NCBI GenBank assembly: GCA_949987565.1
Contig: OX465102.1
Coordinates: 14,871,020-14,935,019 of the forward strand
Origin: Luidia sarsii
Taxonomy: Eukaryota > Echinodermata > Asteroidea > Paxillosida > Luidiidae
Direction of reading: 5' to 3'
Length of the DNA stretch: 64,000 nucleotides
Positions 18,098 to 32,900 of the stretch are shown here, one piece after another (positions within the stretch are counted from its first letter, which is position 1; each line of letters starts with the position of its first letter). The notes below the pieces were generated by a model that saw nothing but the letters and a program-made list of their open reading frames with translations, did not search any database and was not told the DNA's origin. The translations under genes were made by a program, and so were the position numbers.

Positions 18098-21000
18098 GTG
18101 AGAGCCAGCAGTGCAGAGCTTCCCCCAAAACAAACGGAGGATCAGAGGCAGCAACCGATGAATCTGATTTATTTTTTATTTTTTAGATTTTTAAAATATG
18201 AATGTTTCTGATAAGGCCCCCCCCCAAAAGTTCTGCTTCTGATTACATTGCATTTCAAAATGCTTCCTTTGATCTTTCTTGACCTTTTAATGGATCATAA
18301 AGTGGCTATTAGGGTGACTGCAACCCCACCCCGACAAAGACTTGTTCACTATTTGGAAAGGCTGCCTTCTAAGTCCTGGATAGCTTTTAAAAATGGTATT
18401 TATTAAAGAGCGCTGGTACGCAAAACCAGAGATCTTGGTTTCAAGTCCTGGTCCAGTCAAACTTTTCTTGGCCATTTTTCAAACTAGTTCGAAGTTTCCG
18501 GTCAGTTGTTCCTTTATATCATACAGTCTAACTCTGCTGACTCCAACAGAAGTAAACAAATTTTGGGGCCTGACTCGACCTACCCCCCCCCCCCAAATAA
18601 ATGAACACCACCACACCCCAAAACTTCCACTGAGTTTGACTGAATTGACCCTTGACCTTTAACTTCAGACCTCCGATCTCTGACTCTTGACTCGACCTAC
18701 CCTCTCCCCCCAAATAATGAACACCACCACACCCCAAACCTCCCACTGAGTTTAATTGAATTGACCATTAACCTTCAGCTTCTGACCTCTGATCTCTGAC
18801 TCTTGACTCTACCTACCCCCTCCCCCCAAATAATCAACACCACCACACCCCAAAACTTCCACTGAGTTTGACTGAATTGACCATTGATCTTTAACTTCTG
18901 ACCTCCGATCTCTGACTCTTGACTCGACCTACCCTCTACCCCCAAATAAATGAACACCACCACACCCCAAAGCTTCCACTGAGTTTGATTGACTTGACCA
19001 TTGACCTTTAACTTCTGACCTCCGATCTCTGACTCTTGACTCGACCTCCCCCCCCAAAATAAATGAACACCACTACACCCCAAAGCTGCCACTGAGTTTG
19101 ACTGAATCGACCATTGACCTTTAACTTCTGACCTCCGATCTCTGACTCTTGACTCGACCTACCCCTCCCCCCAAAAATGAACACCACCACACCCCAAAAC
19201 TTCCACTGAGTTTGACTGAATTGACCATTGACCTTTAACTTCTGACCTCCGATCTCTGACTCTTGATTCGACCTACCCTCTCCCCCAAATAAATGAACAC
19301 CACCACACCCCAAAACTTCCACTGAGTTTGACTGAATCGACCCTTGACCTTCAACTTCTGTCCTCCGATCTCTGACTCCTAACTCGACCTACATATACCC
19401 TCTTCCCTCGCCTCACCTCGCCTCCTCACCCCACCCCAGGGATCATCGTCAAGCAGAACGCGAGCAGCGGCCACCGCTTCCAGCGCTCACGGGCCACCTT
19501 CGACGACGTGCAGGCGGTGGCCAACTACGCCACCCAGATGATGTACCTGCTGGTGGAGGAGGCGCCCCCCACCCAGGGCACGCTGGGCCGCATGCTGGAG
19601 CTGACCATCGGTGAGTCGGTCATGGACCGGCTGCTGGCCTGGGGGCTGGCCTGCGGCGGCGAGCACGGCGAGGACATGAAGCGGGAACTCCTGCGCCTGT
19701 ACGAGATGGTGCTGGCCCAGGCCCGGCAGTCGGTGCTGCTGCACAACGCCCTGCTCAACCCGCTGCTGCGCCTGCTGCTGGCCTGCTCGGAGCACTGCTC
19801 TGAGCGGGTGGAGCTGCACCTTGTGCTACTGCTGCACCAACTCTGTGTCTCCCTCTCCAAGGTAATGGGTGGCTGATAAGGCCTATGTGAGCTCTCTCTC
19901 TTGTCCTTTGTTTCCGATGAAGACCAGTGGCATCTCATTTCTGTTTGTGTGTGTGAGTAGCTGATAAGGCCTGTCTAATCTCTCTTTCGTCCATAGTTTT
20001 TGATAACGTCCCACTCATTTACTGTTTTTGTTGGTGCGTTAGTGGCTCAAAAGGCCTGTGTGAGCTCTCTCTCTCGTCCGTCCTTGTTGATTGAAGACCA
20101 ATGTAAATTGTAATCTCACTAATTTTTTTTGTGTGTGGGTGTGTTAGTGGCTGATAAGGCCTATGCGTCCACCGTTTTCAATTAAGACCAATGACATCTC
20201 ACTCATTTAATCTTTGTGTGGGTGCGTGGCTGATAAGACTAATGACATCCCATTACATTGTGCCACCAGTCAAACATACTGGAATAAAAGCAAAACAAAT
20301 CAGTACTCTTTCAAATCATGGGTTAGGATTTGGTTGATAAGTTTGACCACCTCTTCATTCTCTCCCCCCCCTTCCCCCCGGATCCCCTCGCAGGACCCCA
20401 TGTTGCTGGAGTACCTCTTCCACGCCAGCCCCAGCCAGGGGCCGGCCAAGTTTCTCCTCTTCTCCCTCCTGATCCCCTTCCTGCACCGGGACGGCAAGGT
20501 GGGCCAGCAGGCCCGCGACGCTCTCCTCCTCTGCGTCTCCGTCTCCAGCCAGCGAGAGCACATCGCCCGCTACATCACCGAGAGCACCAACCTCTGCCCA
20601 GTATGTACTGACTACTCTTCCTCCTCATCCTCCTCATCCTTCTCCTTGTCATCATCGTCCACTTCCTCCTCTTTCTTCTCTCCCTCTTTCGTCTAACCCA
20701 CTTCCTCATCATTGGCCCCTCCCTTTTCACATCCTCTTCATCTTCCTCTTCATCTTCCTCATCTTCCTCTTCATCTTCCTCCTCATCCTCCCCATCTTGC
20801 TCCTCCTCTTTCACCTCTTCCTTCTCTTCCTCCTCTTCCTCTTCGTCTTCCGCCATATCATCCCCATCCTTTTTTTTCCCCTCCCATTTCTACATTTCCT
20901 CCCCGTCCTCCCCGTCCTCCCCATCCTCCCCATCCTCTTCTTCCTTTTCTTCCTCTTTGTCTTCCTCCTTATCATTCCCATCCTTTTCTCCCTCCCATTC

Positions 21001-23916
21001 CTACCTTTCGTCCGCACCCTCCCCGTCCTCTTCTTCCTCCTCTCCTTCCCCTCCCTCCTCTCCCTCTTCTTCCTCTGACTTTTTGTCTCCCCTATCCTTT
21101 TGCTCCTCACCTTCCTACTTCCGTCTTCCTGTCCCTATCATTTCCCTTTCTTTTACTCCTCTTCCTCCCTTCCCCTTTAACCTTTGCCTCCTCCATCCCC
21201 TCCTCTGCCCCCTCCTCCATCTCCTCCGTCTGCTCCTCCCCTTCCTCCTGCTCCAATAATCCTCTAGTGTGCTCAGCACTGTGCAGTTTAAAGTTGACAC
21301 AATTTTTTATTATTAATTGGTTTGCGGTGACACCATGTTTATCATCTCTTTTGAGACTGAGTGTGGCTCTGAAAAAAGCCGGTGACTCAACGTTTCGAGC
21401 AGTGTGTACTCTGCTCGTCGTCAGGAGACTGCTGGATTCCAACTATCATCAGGGTTTTTTTTGACACAATTTGGGGATATAGAACAAATTATGAGAAAAA
21501 TTCAGAAAATGTTTTGAAAAAAGAAGGAAAGATTGAGTGCAGTTTCTATTGGCTATTAGTCAGTTAGTTCATGGGCTACTTTGAAAGGTCAAGTCTCATA
21601 TTACCCAGTAAGGCTGTTGTCGACAAGGCTTTTGTCGACATTGTCGCGACAAAGAAAATATTCCGACATGTCGACAAGGTTTTTCGGTTGTCGCGACAAA
21701 AACAATAAAATACATTAGCCTATCTCTAGTCATAATGGCCAATCTCTGAAAAGAAGGGAATAAAAAGGGAACAAAAAATCCTAAAATTGTGCGCTGAGCA
21801 TTTCATTTTTGCTTATCCACGCCACAAAATAATAGTTACTAAATATGTTGGAAGTTGGAAGGGATCGCGACGCGACCAAAGAAAATCGTTCACCGAACGC
21901 ATTTTGCCATTACGATGTACAGTGTAAATACTGTCACTACTGTATAGCGCACGTTTCTACGGCCGGTCGTCAGCAGTACAGTAGCTGGTATACGTTGCTG
22001 CATCGCATGCATTTAATACACGTGCGTACGGGATACCAGTGCTATGCAGAGATCGGGAAAGATCGTGGACGTCCGAGGGAAGGATGGAGAAATGAGATCG
22101 CACGTGCGTCGCGGTCGGTACCCAGTTGAAAGTAGCCGCATGTTTGGGCCCAAAATCCCGGCGGCCGCGTATTTTATTTCGTTGAAAAACGGACCGGAAG
22201 TACATTATGTACATCGGAAAAAGGCCTCCTTTGCCGCATACGTTCTAGGTTTGTCTGAATGTATGGCTGAATACGCGGCCTCCTCCGTTTTTGGGTCCAA
22301 TACGCGGCTGGTTTTTGGGTGCCCAATACGCGGCTACCTTTAGCCATGGAGCTATAAAAAGGAGCTCCATGCTTTAGCTAGGTGCGGACGGTGACGTCTT
22401 TTCTTTTCATTGAAACTATCTGGTTCTCCAACTTCCATGTACATGTGTACATAGCCAATTGGAAAGCCACTGCAGCCGCTGTGTAGCGAATTCATAAATA
22501 TTCATTATTTCTTGCAGTGAGAACGCACGCATCGCCGATCGATGACGTCATGAATAAACAATGAGCAATCGCTTTTTTATGATTTATTTAGGAAATTGCG
22601 ACTGTAACACCCAATATCGGCACAAAAATTATTTTGTTGTGTATAATCTTAAATACGAAAGCCATTAAATATGAAATTGTATTGAAATTAAGATTATTTA
22701 TGAAAACTAATTTCACAAGTTCACAACTATGGCGGTTTGACATGCCCCATTCGTTTAATACCTAAAAAACATCCGACATTGTGACTACAGATTTTTGACT
22801 AAATCGGGTCTCTGTCGCGACAATGTCGACAGTCGGCATAAAATTCTCGCGACATGTCGACAAGAATTTTTTCTCACGACAACAGCCTTATTACCCAGTA
22901 TTCTATACTTACCCATCCCAACACATGGACCTACGCCATGTACGTAAAGTACATGTACATGTACAGTACTAGTACATGGCAATCCAAGTGTTACATTAGT
23001 ACTCAGTTGGTGTTGTCATGATATCTGTATGGCATCTGTCAGGTGACGTTATCTGTGCAGACTCGGTTTCCATATACCACACTGAGGGAAATGCCATCTG
23101 CCCTGCATCGGGGCAGCTGCCAAATGCATCAACTTAAATCTGTCCAGAGCTGAAAGGTTAAATGGCTGCATGGAACCAAGGCTATTCACCCTGGAATTTT
23201 CACTGTTCTCCTTGAACTCAGAACTCCCCGAAAATATTTACCTTTTTATTCCTACTTTGTACAAGATATTACGAAACCTTAAGATACAGTATAATCAGAT
23301 CTTTCATGAGGCACAATTACAAACTGAAGCATATTCTACTTATTCGGGTTCAAAGCTGTCGGATTATTAATCATATTTCTAATTTTGTTAAATTACATCA
23401 TTAAACTTATTGGATTTTTTTATTGATTTTGTTTATTGATTGGCTAGTGCTTTAAATTTGTTTGATCAATTCATTGATTAATTGATAGGTTGATTGATAA
23501 ACTGGTTGAATGATTGACTAATTGATCATCAGATCAAATGATTGTTTGATTGATTAATCAGTAGTCTATCGATTGACTTGTTTGATTGTTTTATTGATTG
23601 ACTGATCAACTCATTGGATGAACAAATGATCTACATGTACATTGCATTAGCAGGTCTAAAGGTCAACTGACTGATTGATTGACTGACTGACTCATACATT
23701 ATTGATTGATGGATTGATTGGCTGGTTGGTGGTTAGTTGGCTGGGTAGTTGGTTGGTTGATTGATAGATTGACTGTTTAATTGAGTGACTGACTTATATA
23801 TTGATTGAATTTGCTGTTTGATTAATTGATTGATTGATTGATTAATTGATTGATTAATTGATTGATTAATTGATTGATTTATTGATTAATTGATTGATTA
23901 ATTAATTGATTAATTA

Positions 23917-23965
<49 letters not shown>

Positions 23966-26900
23966 GTGATCAATCGGTCCAACAGATGGAGAGACATTGT
24001 GATTATTGATTCCCATTGTTATTGATGGTTTGAAACTTTGAATCCATCACATTGATATTGACACGTCGGCCTGGTTCATTTTGTGTCGGCAGGTTTTGGC
24101 CACAGGCCTTGGTGCGTTGTACTCCAGGCTGCCGCGAACGCTGGACATCAGGGTTGACCACTGGCACTGCCTGACCCGCGAGGACTGGACAATCATGCCT
24201 GACCTCTGCATGTTCCTGCACTCGTTGGAGTTCTGCAATGCGGTCGTTCAGGTACATGCACGTTCAACGGAATACGAACGCATTGCAAATTGCTTACGGA
24301 CTCAAATCTAAAAAAAAAAGGAAAACAAAATGGGCCTTTCTCAAAGGCAGCATCACTATACACATTTACACTCGATAAATGCTTTATTCCTTCCATCTTG
24401 TCACCTACACCATTTTGCACCGGGACCTCTGAATTCAGGACACTTGTGGTGTTGCTGTACATGTACACCAGGCCCTCCCAATCCAGTCTCCGGTATTGAC
24501 CAAGTTTTTAGATAAAGACTCTTTTTCAGCCCACCACAAAACATTATGTAGCGTGACAAAAGCCACACAGACATCCTGATTGTACCAGGTCTGACTCACT
24601 TGTAGGCGTAGTCTAGTCTTATTGATTTACTTCATGGGCGTATTTTATGTTCCCAATTGTCAAGCAAGGTTTTGAATTTTTGAAAAGAAATTTGTGGCGG
24701 TCATTGTTACTGAAAAGTGGCCCAGTGCAAAGTGGTTAATGCGTGGTGTGTTTCCATAATTCATTTATTTAATTATTTCCCAATCTCCAATTGGCTTCAG
24801 GTTTCTCATCCCATCGTTGCCAACCAGCTAGTGCAGTATTTCCACGACGGATTTCTAGTGCCTGTCATTGGACCAGCCCTCCACCAGGTAAAACCTTTTG
24901 GGGCTCTTTTTTTCGGTTGTCATGGTATGATTTGAAGCCTCTTTCAGCGTACATCATTGCAAATGTTCAACCTTAAATCGTGTTTTACACACAATTTCTG
25001 TCCTCGACAATTTGTCTCTTACACAGAACTTTGTCTAAGAAACTGAATACTGAAGTGCAAGCTACGGTACTGTCTACTTTTGGTATAAAGTCATATATTC
25101 CTTTTTTTTTTTTTGGGGGGGGGGCGTTTTTTTTACGAATTCTTACAATTGTATGATATTTGCATGTAGCTGTTTAGTACTTGTATATTTGCATACTGGT
25201 AATTTTATTTACATATTTTGTAACATTTTTACATGTTGTGCGTATATTTCATTTCAAAATGCACAATATGTGCTAGTATGGGTACATTTTTTTCTCTTTC
25301 CCTGTTTCGTCCCTGTAAAATGCAGTTCTGTTTTCATTTTGCAAGTTCTCTGGACTTGGAATTTGTCCAATGTTTCCCACTTTCGCTTTCACCCAGCGGG
25401 TCAGCGCAGTGAGCACCTGTGGTTGCTTTCATCAAACCCATCGTAACTTACGATCCATCGCAAAACGATGAGCGATGCACAGAAACCATACGGCCTATTT
25501 CAACTTCCGATAAGTTATCCATCGTACGTCGGGTTACGATGCATTGTCAGGCTTTGCGAAATCCATGGCAGTTCATTCATTGGTGCGCACATCCGTTTGC
25601 TTTTTTTTTCAACATTTATTTCCACATTGCCATTAGGGGGCATTACTCCGTACATGTACATGTAGATAGGCAGAGCTTCGAGGATATTTAACGCAAAAGT
25701 GGATCATCCATTCAAATAAGTAACAATGGAACATTATCGCAGGGAAAAAGAGATCGAAATAAAGGATAGAGGCTATTGCGGAAAGGGGTGCCATATTCAA
25801 AGGGCTGGGTCATGTGAAGAAATGCCTTAAACTGTGCAAGAAAACGGGATCATCAAACGAGACAGACAACATGAACACAGTGCACATATCAAACAGGACT
25901 AACAAACAAACACACCATTTGCAAAGTGCCCACAAAAACACATTTGCAAAGTGCCCATTTTCGGAACTTCCCAAATTTGAGAAAAGACTTACTCATCAGG
26001 AAGTTTGTATCAGACATTCTGTGACATATTAGCGCTCAAAAATCGGCTCTTTTCAAGAAAAGAGGAAATTAGTTAAATAGTGTTCAATGATTGCTCCGCA
26101 GATGGAACAAAGAGTTCCTTTAAGAAAACTACCGCCCTGCCTCTATGTCTTGAAATAAGTTGGCATCGAATTTCATTACCAGATTTACCACGTTTTTTTT
26201 CTTCTCATGACGTGGTTGAAGGATTGAGCCGAAACGTACACAGGTGTGTGCATATTTTGAGTTTGACAAGGAAGTATGAAAGCAATTCTTTGACCTTCGC
26301 AAACCTTTAACTATCGGAATAAGAAGTGAGGTCGAAAAAACAACAACCCAGGTATTCTCAAAGACTGAAAGAAGGAATTGCATTTGCAATACAAAGAGCT
26401 ACAGTGCTACACATAATCTAGATAATTGGAAATGAAGAGAGTTTGGTTGGAGTCCTTGAAGCGAAGGACCCCACAATGTAACCATATCACTGAGTGTTCT
26501 GTAAACACCCTCTGTAATCGATGAACCACTTTGAGGGTAACAGAATGGCACCGGTGGGATGACGGTGTACATGTATGTGCCAGTGCCACCATTGTCCGGG
26601 TTTCCCAGACTGTAAAAAAATTCTCCCTGTTGAGTTGAGGAAACTTTATAGCTCAGTAAAGATCAATAGGATTTCTGTTAATCTCTGGACGTCTGTAGAT
26701 CAGTTGTTTTTTTATGGTATTTTATTAATTTTTTTACTTCTTTCGGTGTCTTTCTTTATTCCCAGATTGTCTAAACTTTACAAAATTGAAACAAAAATTA
26801 TCTAAAGTGATATACAAAAATGTTGTAAACACTGCTTACTGACCAAAATTACCAAAATGCAAATGTCAGGATCGAAACGTCAGGCCCATTAAATGTTGAC

Positions 26901-29900
26901 GAAAATTATCTCTGTAAAAATCGTGTTACACATGTATATCTCAATTTTATCTCTGTAAGAATTTCAGGGAAATTTTTGTCGGAGCAGTTCCCGTAGTCTG
27001 TCTTTGGGGTGTGATAGTTTTGGTCTGTTTTTCCTGAACCACATACGGTGTTTGCTCTGGGTGTCGGTTTCACCGCCAGGTCGTTTCCCAGGGGCATGGC
27101 CGGTGAAATCAATTTCATGGATCGAGTCGACAGCCAGTCGTGGATCCCCTGTGGTCTCGGGTTCAATCTCTGTCTGCTAATGGTGCTCCCACGAGTCTCA
27201 AGGAGATTGTTGATCTGTATACAGTATACAGTATCTGGATTTTCCACACTCTAAAAAGAATGCAGTGGAGCTGACATTTCGAACCTAGCAGGACTTTTTT
27301 CACGGCAGCGTGATTACAATATCAGGGTTTCTACACACTAGACATTATGAGTACAGTAGTTGAGTACAGTATACCTGGTCTGTACAATTTGTATCATTCT
27401 CTACTCAGTGAAGTACTGAGTGTAGTACCATACACTAATACAGGCATGTGCATTGTTCCTGTGCTCCATTTTCCTCAGCAATTTTGGTTTCATACTATCC
27501 ATGGGCCCTGATGTTTCAATCATTCCCAAGAAGGAACTTTCTCTTTTTGGAAGGTCCTGAACTCCTGATACATGTGTACACATACATGTACATGACTACA
27601 TGTACACTGTAGGATTGAATCATGCACATAAATTATGTAAAAGTTTGTACTTTACATACAGTACAGTACTGGTGTGGATTTCACAAAGCCTTACGATGCA
27701 TTGTAACTCTACTTCCATGTACGATGGATAACCCATCATGCATTGTACATAATATACTGTGTACATATGCAAGTAGTGATACAGTGTAGACCTACAGGTT
27801 TTCTTTGCATAGCTCACCATCTTGTGAAATTGACCACTGGCCTGCTATAATTAGTACATTGTGTAGTGCGTACATGTACATGTACTATGTACAGTATGTT
27901 GGATGACGCCATCTTGGATTTTGCGATACAGTGTGATCCCAAACGTCATCATACAGTGTATGTACCACTGTACCGGTAAACATGTACACTGTAAACTGTC
28001 TATGTATACAGTGTGTACATGTATGTGATCAGAATGGCGACCAGACTACAATGTCTCAGCCATGTTCGACAGTTTAAAAACTACCGGTACTTGGCCGTTC
28101 ATGTTTGTTGTTCTTACACATTAATGTGCAAGAAAATTTCATACAAACATCCCCCAATCAATACCGGTATTTCCCATTTTTTTAACAGCTCTGTTTGTTT
28201 GACCATCAGTTTGCGGTATAAGTTGAGTCCGATCTTAAAAAGAAACACGCAGCTTTTCCAATATGGCCCACGGTCTAAACAGTTAAAATATGCAGGGGGA
28301 AAACCCTGGCACTGTTGACTATTCCGTGCATATAAAAAGACAATCTAATTACAATGAATTATGTAACACAAGCACTGGGCACAACATGCTTTTATTCAAG
28401 GGCAGAGGGGGTAAAAAGGAAGAAATACTGCTCCACATACTGACATAAAGTTTTACAGGTCAAAGCTTTGCTGGTAACCTGCAGAAGGAGATCAGTTAAT
28501 CTATATGTACGTGGATGGTATGAGGATGTCATGACCAACTCAAGAGTTGTTTTTGTGGCCGTAAAAAAAATGCCAGTGATGAATTACAAACAGATTGAGT
28601 TACCATGTACGTACTTCACATACATAGTTCATGAGTTTGTCATGTTTTTTTTTTCTAAATTTTGTTCTTATTTTAAGAATTTGCAAAACTGTTACATTTT
28701 TCAGAATTTCAACACTATGTTTTCACTTTCAGAAATGTTGATAATAATTGTTGTTTTAGATTTATTTGGAAACTTATTTGCTTTTTCACAGTTTCAATTT
28801 TTTTTATTTTTTTTATTTGTTTCAACATTTCATTTTTCACAGTGTTATAAAATAAGGGTTTTGAAAATCGGGCAATGTTGTGTTTTTACAAACAGTATAT
28901 ATTGATTTTGTTATTTTTGTGCCAGTTTGCAATTTGTGTAGGCCCTACTGATGCAGATTCTGTTGCAGCAGGGACAGAATTTTCATGCTTTTTAATAAAG
29001 TGCAATTTCAACACGGACGTGTGCAGATGCAGATCCCTTAAAATTTTGAACTTTTGTTCTTCAATTTGTGCTCGCCCAGCCATTTCCCACGGCAGAGAAA
29101 TACCCTTTTCAGCAGTAATGCAATTTTCTTTTTCACATCTCTGGTCATGTAAATTCATTCGGTGATTTTTTTCTTTCCGTCTTTCTTCGTTAATGACACA
29201 AATATTGGATTGCTGCCATAATGCTTGGCAGGCATGCCATAATGCAATTAGGTTTCTTGCGAGAACGTACAAGGAGGGATTTATTACATTGTAATTCTTT
29301 CTCACAAACCTGCTTCATTTTGAGGTGATTTATTTTGATTTAGACGAATGTGGATAATTATTTGCTGACGTACATATCTTGAAAAGAATACCCAGTCAAG
29401 TTGGTCTAAACCATAATGTACAAAACATCTTTGAAGACAGTCTCTGCATGTGCTGTCCATAGGGTTGGGTTAGGTTGTATTGGTTTGGGTTGGGTTGAGT
29501 TGGTTTGGGTTGGGTTAGGTTGGATTGGTTTGGGTTGGGTTGAGTTGGGCTGGGTTGGTTTGGGTTGTTTGGGTTGGTTGGGCTGGGTTATGTACTTATG
29601 TTGGATTGGTTTGGTTTGGGTTGGGTTGGGTTGGGTTGGATTGGGTTGGGCTGGGTTGGGTTGGGTTGGTTGGGTTGGATTGGTTTGGTTGGGTTGGGTT
29701 GGGTTGGGTTGGGTTGGGCTGGGCTGGGTTGGGTTGGGTTGGGTTGGGTTGGTTGTGTTGGGTTGGGTTGGATTGGTTTGGGTTGGTTGTGTTGGGTTGG
29801 GTTGGGTTGGGTTGGTTGGGTTATGTTGGTTGGTTTGGTTTGGTTGGGTTGGGTTGGTTGGGTTAAGTTGGTTGGTTTGGTTTGGGTTGGGTTGGGTTGG

Positions 29901-32900
29901 TTGGTCGGGTTGGGTTGGGTTGGATTGGTTTGGGTTGGTTGGGTTAGTTGGGTTGGGTTGGGTTGGGTTGGGTTGGTTGGGCTGGTTGGGTTGGGTTGGG
30001 TTGGGTTGGGCTGGTTGGGTTGAATTGGGTTGGGTTGGTTGGGTTGGGTTGGGTTGGGTTGGGTTGGGTTGGTTGGTTGGGTTGGGTGGGGCTGGATTAG
30101 GTTGGATTGGTTTGGGTTGGGTTGAGTTGGGTTGGTTGTGGTGGGTTGGGTTGTGGTTTGTTGTGTCTTGTTGTGTTGCATTTTTCTGTGCATTGTCTTG
30201 TCTTGTCTTTTTTGTGTTGTGTCATTTTGTTTTTTACCAAAACATGTTCTTGTTATTTTCAAGGCTCAATATTACTTGTATTTTCCATAATTTGCATTAA
30301 TGTATTTTATTTTTATTTTGCAATATTATTGATATGTACAGTATAGTGTATTATAATTGTATACATACTGTACTGCCACCCAAGTACTGTATTGCAAAAT
30401 TTATTGTATCGCCAGAGAGGGGTAATACATGTATGGTACACACTGCCGGTAGCACACTACATGTACCGGTATACATGTACATGTAGGTTATTTACAACCA
30501 TTACAAACAATGGCCATTATCACACTAGACAGTTGACCTTCAAAGTTCAAACACTGTCTGTACTGTACAGTATTTGTTTGCATTTTACATACAAGTACAC
30601 GTACATGTATGTACGTGTACAATCATGTACAATACATTTGTGTGCATTCATCTATCCATCCATATACATTGTATTCTCCATATTGTTCATAGATTACATT
30701 CATACATTGTACAATGTACGTGTAGTTGACCTCATGTACCAGTAATGAGATCAATATGCAAGGTCTAAATTTGTGCGTGTACACATTGTACTTAAAAAAA
30801 AAGATAAAGCATAATTTGTTTCCCCAGAACTTCAATATGATGCTGAGGTCATGTACATGTACTGTCATAACTGTACATGTACGGTACAGTACCAGAACTA
30901 AGAAGATTAACAATAACAGAACAGACTACAGTGTATACGGTAGTCTGGTTCCAGTCGATTTGCATTTTGCAATGAGCTTGGGGTATCAGACTATCAGTAT
31001 CACAGACTTGGAGCTCGCTCTGTACAGTTGAAATCCAGACTCACCATCGTGTCATCAGTGACTATTGTGACAGGGTCGGCCCCGTCAACTTTGCTGAACT
31101 GTTTCATCATGATCTGGTGACTTTATAGGGTTTCCCCGTAACTTGGTTTTTTGACTGCTGGTCAATCGGACCAGTTGAATACAGGGTACCATGTACGTAC
31201 ACGTGTGTAACTCGTATCTTGACTGGTCCACTGGTTTTGACTGGTCCTCTTTTCCCTTTTTTTTTTGGCGCAGTGCAAAAATAAATCGCTAACGGAATTT
31301 TCATACCAATTTGTCAATTGAATACTGTGATTGAAGTGACACATTTTATGTCTGCATTTATCCCAACTTGTTTTGATATTTATCATCCAGCTATCATCCT
31401 TCAATTTTCAACGTCAAAATATTAAGAGAATTTGAAAACTAATCTCTGTCGTGGTGGAATCGTAAATGTGGCATTCAACAAAGGGTTTGACAGTTCTGGC
31501 ATTGACTGGCATTTGGCCAAAGGACCAGCGATGTACTATTCAAACCTACTGTAGTCTTGGTTCAAGACATTGTTGGTTGAGATGCTCTAATGCCCGTCGT
31601 TGGCCGACATGCTAGGGTGCGATGACTTCGGTACCCAATGATCTGCAACATGAGCACACCCACTCAGACCAGTTGTTGCAGCTCAATTCAGTGCATAACA
31701 CGGGTGCATGTACACATGTATGCTTGGTATGTGTGTAGACTGCAAGTAGGGCCTACGTAGACTGTGTACACTGCGGATCACGGTCGGGCATCGGCTAGAT
31801 ACGAACCAACAAGGTCTTGATCCAAGACTACTGTACTTTGAACCCTGCTTGATACATGTACTGTACAGTTGTACCTCACTATAAACTGCTGCTTGTTTAG
31901 GTTTTTTTATGTGTTTTGTGTGATGAGTTGTGGTTTGCATAGGATCCAGGGATGAAAATGTTACCTAGGGATGAACCATGCAGCATTTAGATTACACGCC
32001 ACATGCTCTGGTCTCCAGTGTGGTAGTGAGTGCTGTACATGTACATGTACATGTATATTGGATTTTTCAGATACATGTAAAAAATTGTAGTTTGTACATG
32101 TACAGTGCCTGTATTTCACGCACCCTTGATTCATGCTTTTTTTTTTGTCAATTGTGTCATCATTGTCCCTTTTTTCCCCCGTTCTTTGTTTGTTTCCCCC
32201 CTCATTTCAATACCATTCATAGTTTTCGGCCGAGGGTGACGTGAATGACCTAGACAATCCGGTAGGTCAATAAGAGGCTGAGTTTCATGATTTGTTTTTG
32301 TTTTTGTTTTTTGGTTTGGGTTTTGGTTTTGTCAGTCACCGAAAATGGCACTGTAGATGCTCAAATTTGCATGGCACCGATTTTTATTCTAAGTGCACTG
32401 CATGAATTGTGTGTTTTTTTATTGTTTTTTTTTAAAAATAATTGTTTGATTTTTGTTTGCCTTTGGGGATGATTTTGAAGATTGATGCAGATTAAGGCAC
32501 GTTTTTGTTTGTTTTGGGTTTCGGGTTTGCCTGCCATGTTGCATTCCTGCTTGGTCTTACATACGTACCTGTCCAACCTTTTTTCTTTCGGTGTACTCTC
32601 ATCTAAGCTCTCAAATCTTTGGTTATTTTTTTTAAAAACTTTTTCAAGCCTGCAAAGAAAATAAAACTGAAAGCAATCGCACTGGAGTCCATCTGGACCG
32701 GGAGCCTGGGACCTCTGGTTTAATGTGCCAGCGCTGTGATCTTTAGATGTACAGTGGTTAAAATGCAAATCTTCTAGCTGGCATCCCCACCCAAGTAAAG
32801 ATGGTCAGCTACTTAGATCAATTCCCACATCACCCACCCAACCCCTCCCCCACCCAACATCCCCACCCTACCCAACACCAAACACCCCCATCCCACCCCT

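Noticed and set aside
20575..21110. Glu/Arg-rich minus-strand proteins
   Set aside because: Translation of the TCC-rich tract after FHIP1 exon 3.
21845..22343. Transposase fragments inside the 1.28-kb element
   Set aside because: Frames of 94-99 codons with no transposase motif (no spaced D-D-E pattern or zinc fingers).
29460..30175. Interstitial telomere sequence
   Set aside because: The unit is TTGGG, not the animal TTAGGG; only scattered TTAGG variants occur.
29416..30300. 294-codon Gly/Trp/Leu-rich frame
   Set aside because: Pure translation of the (TTGGG)n array.
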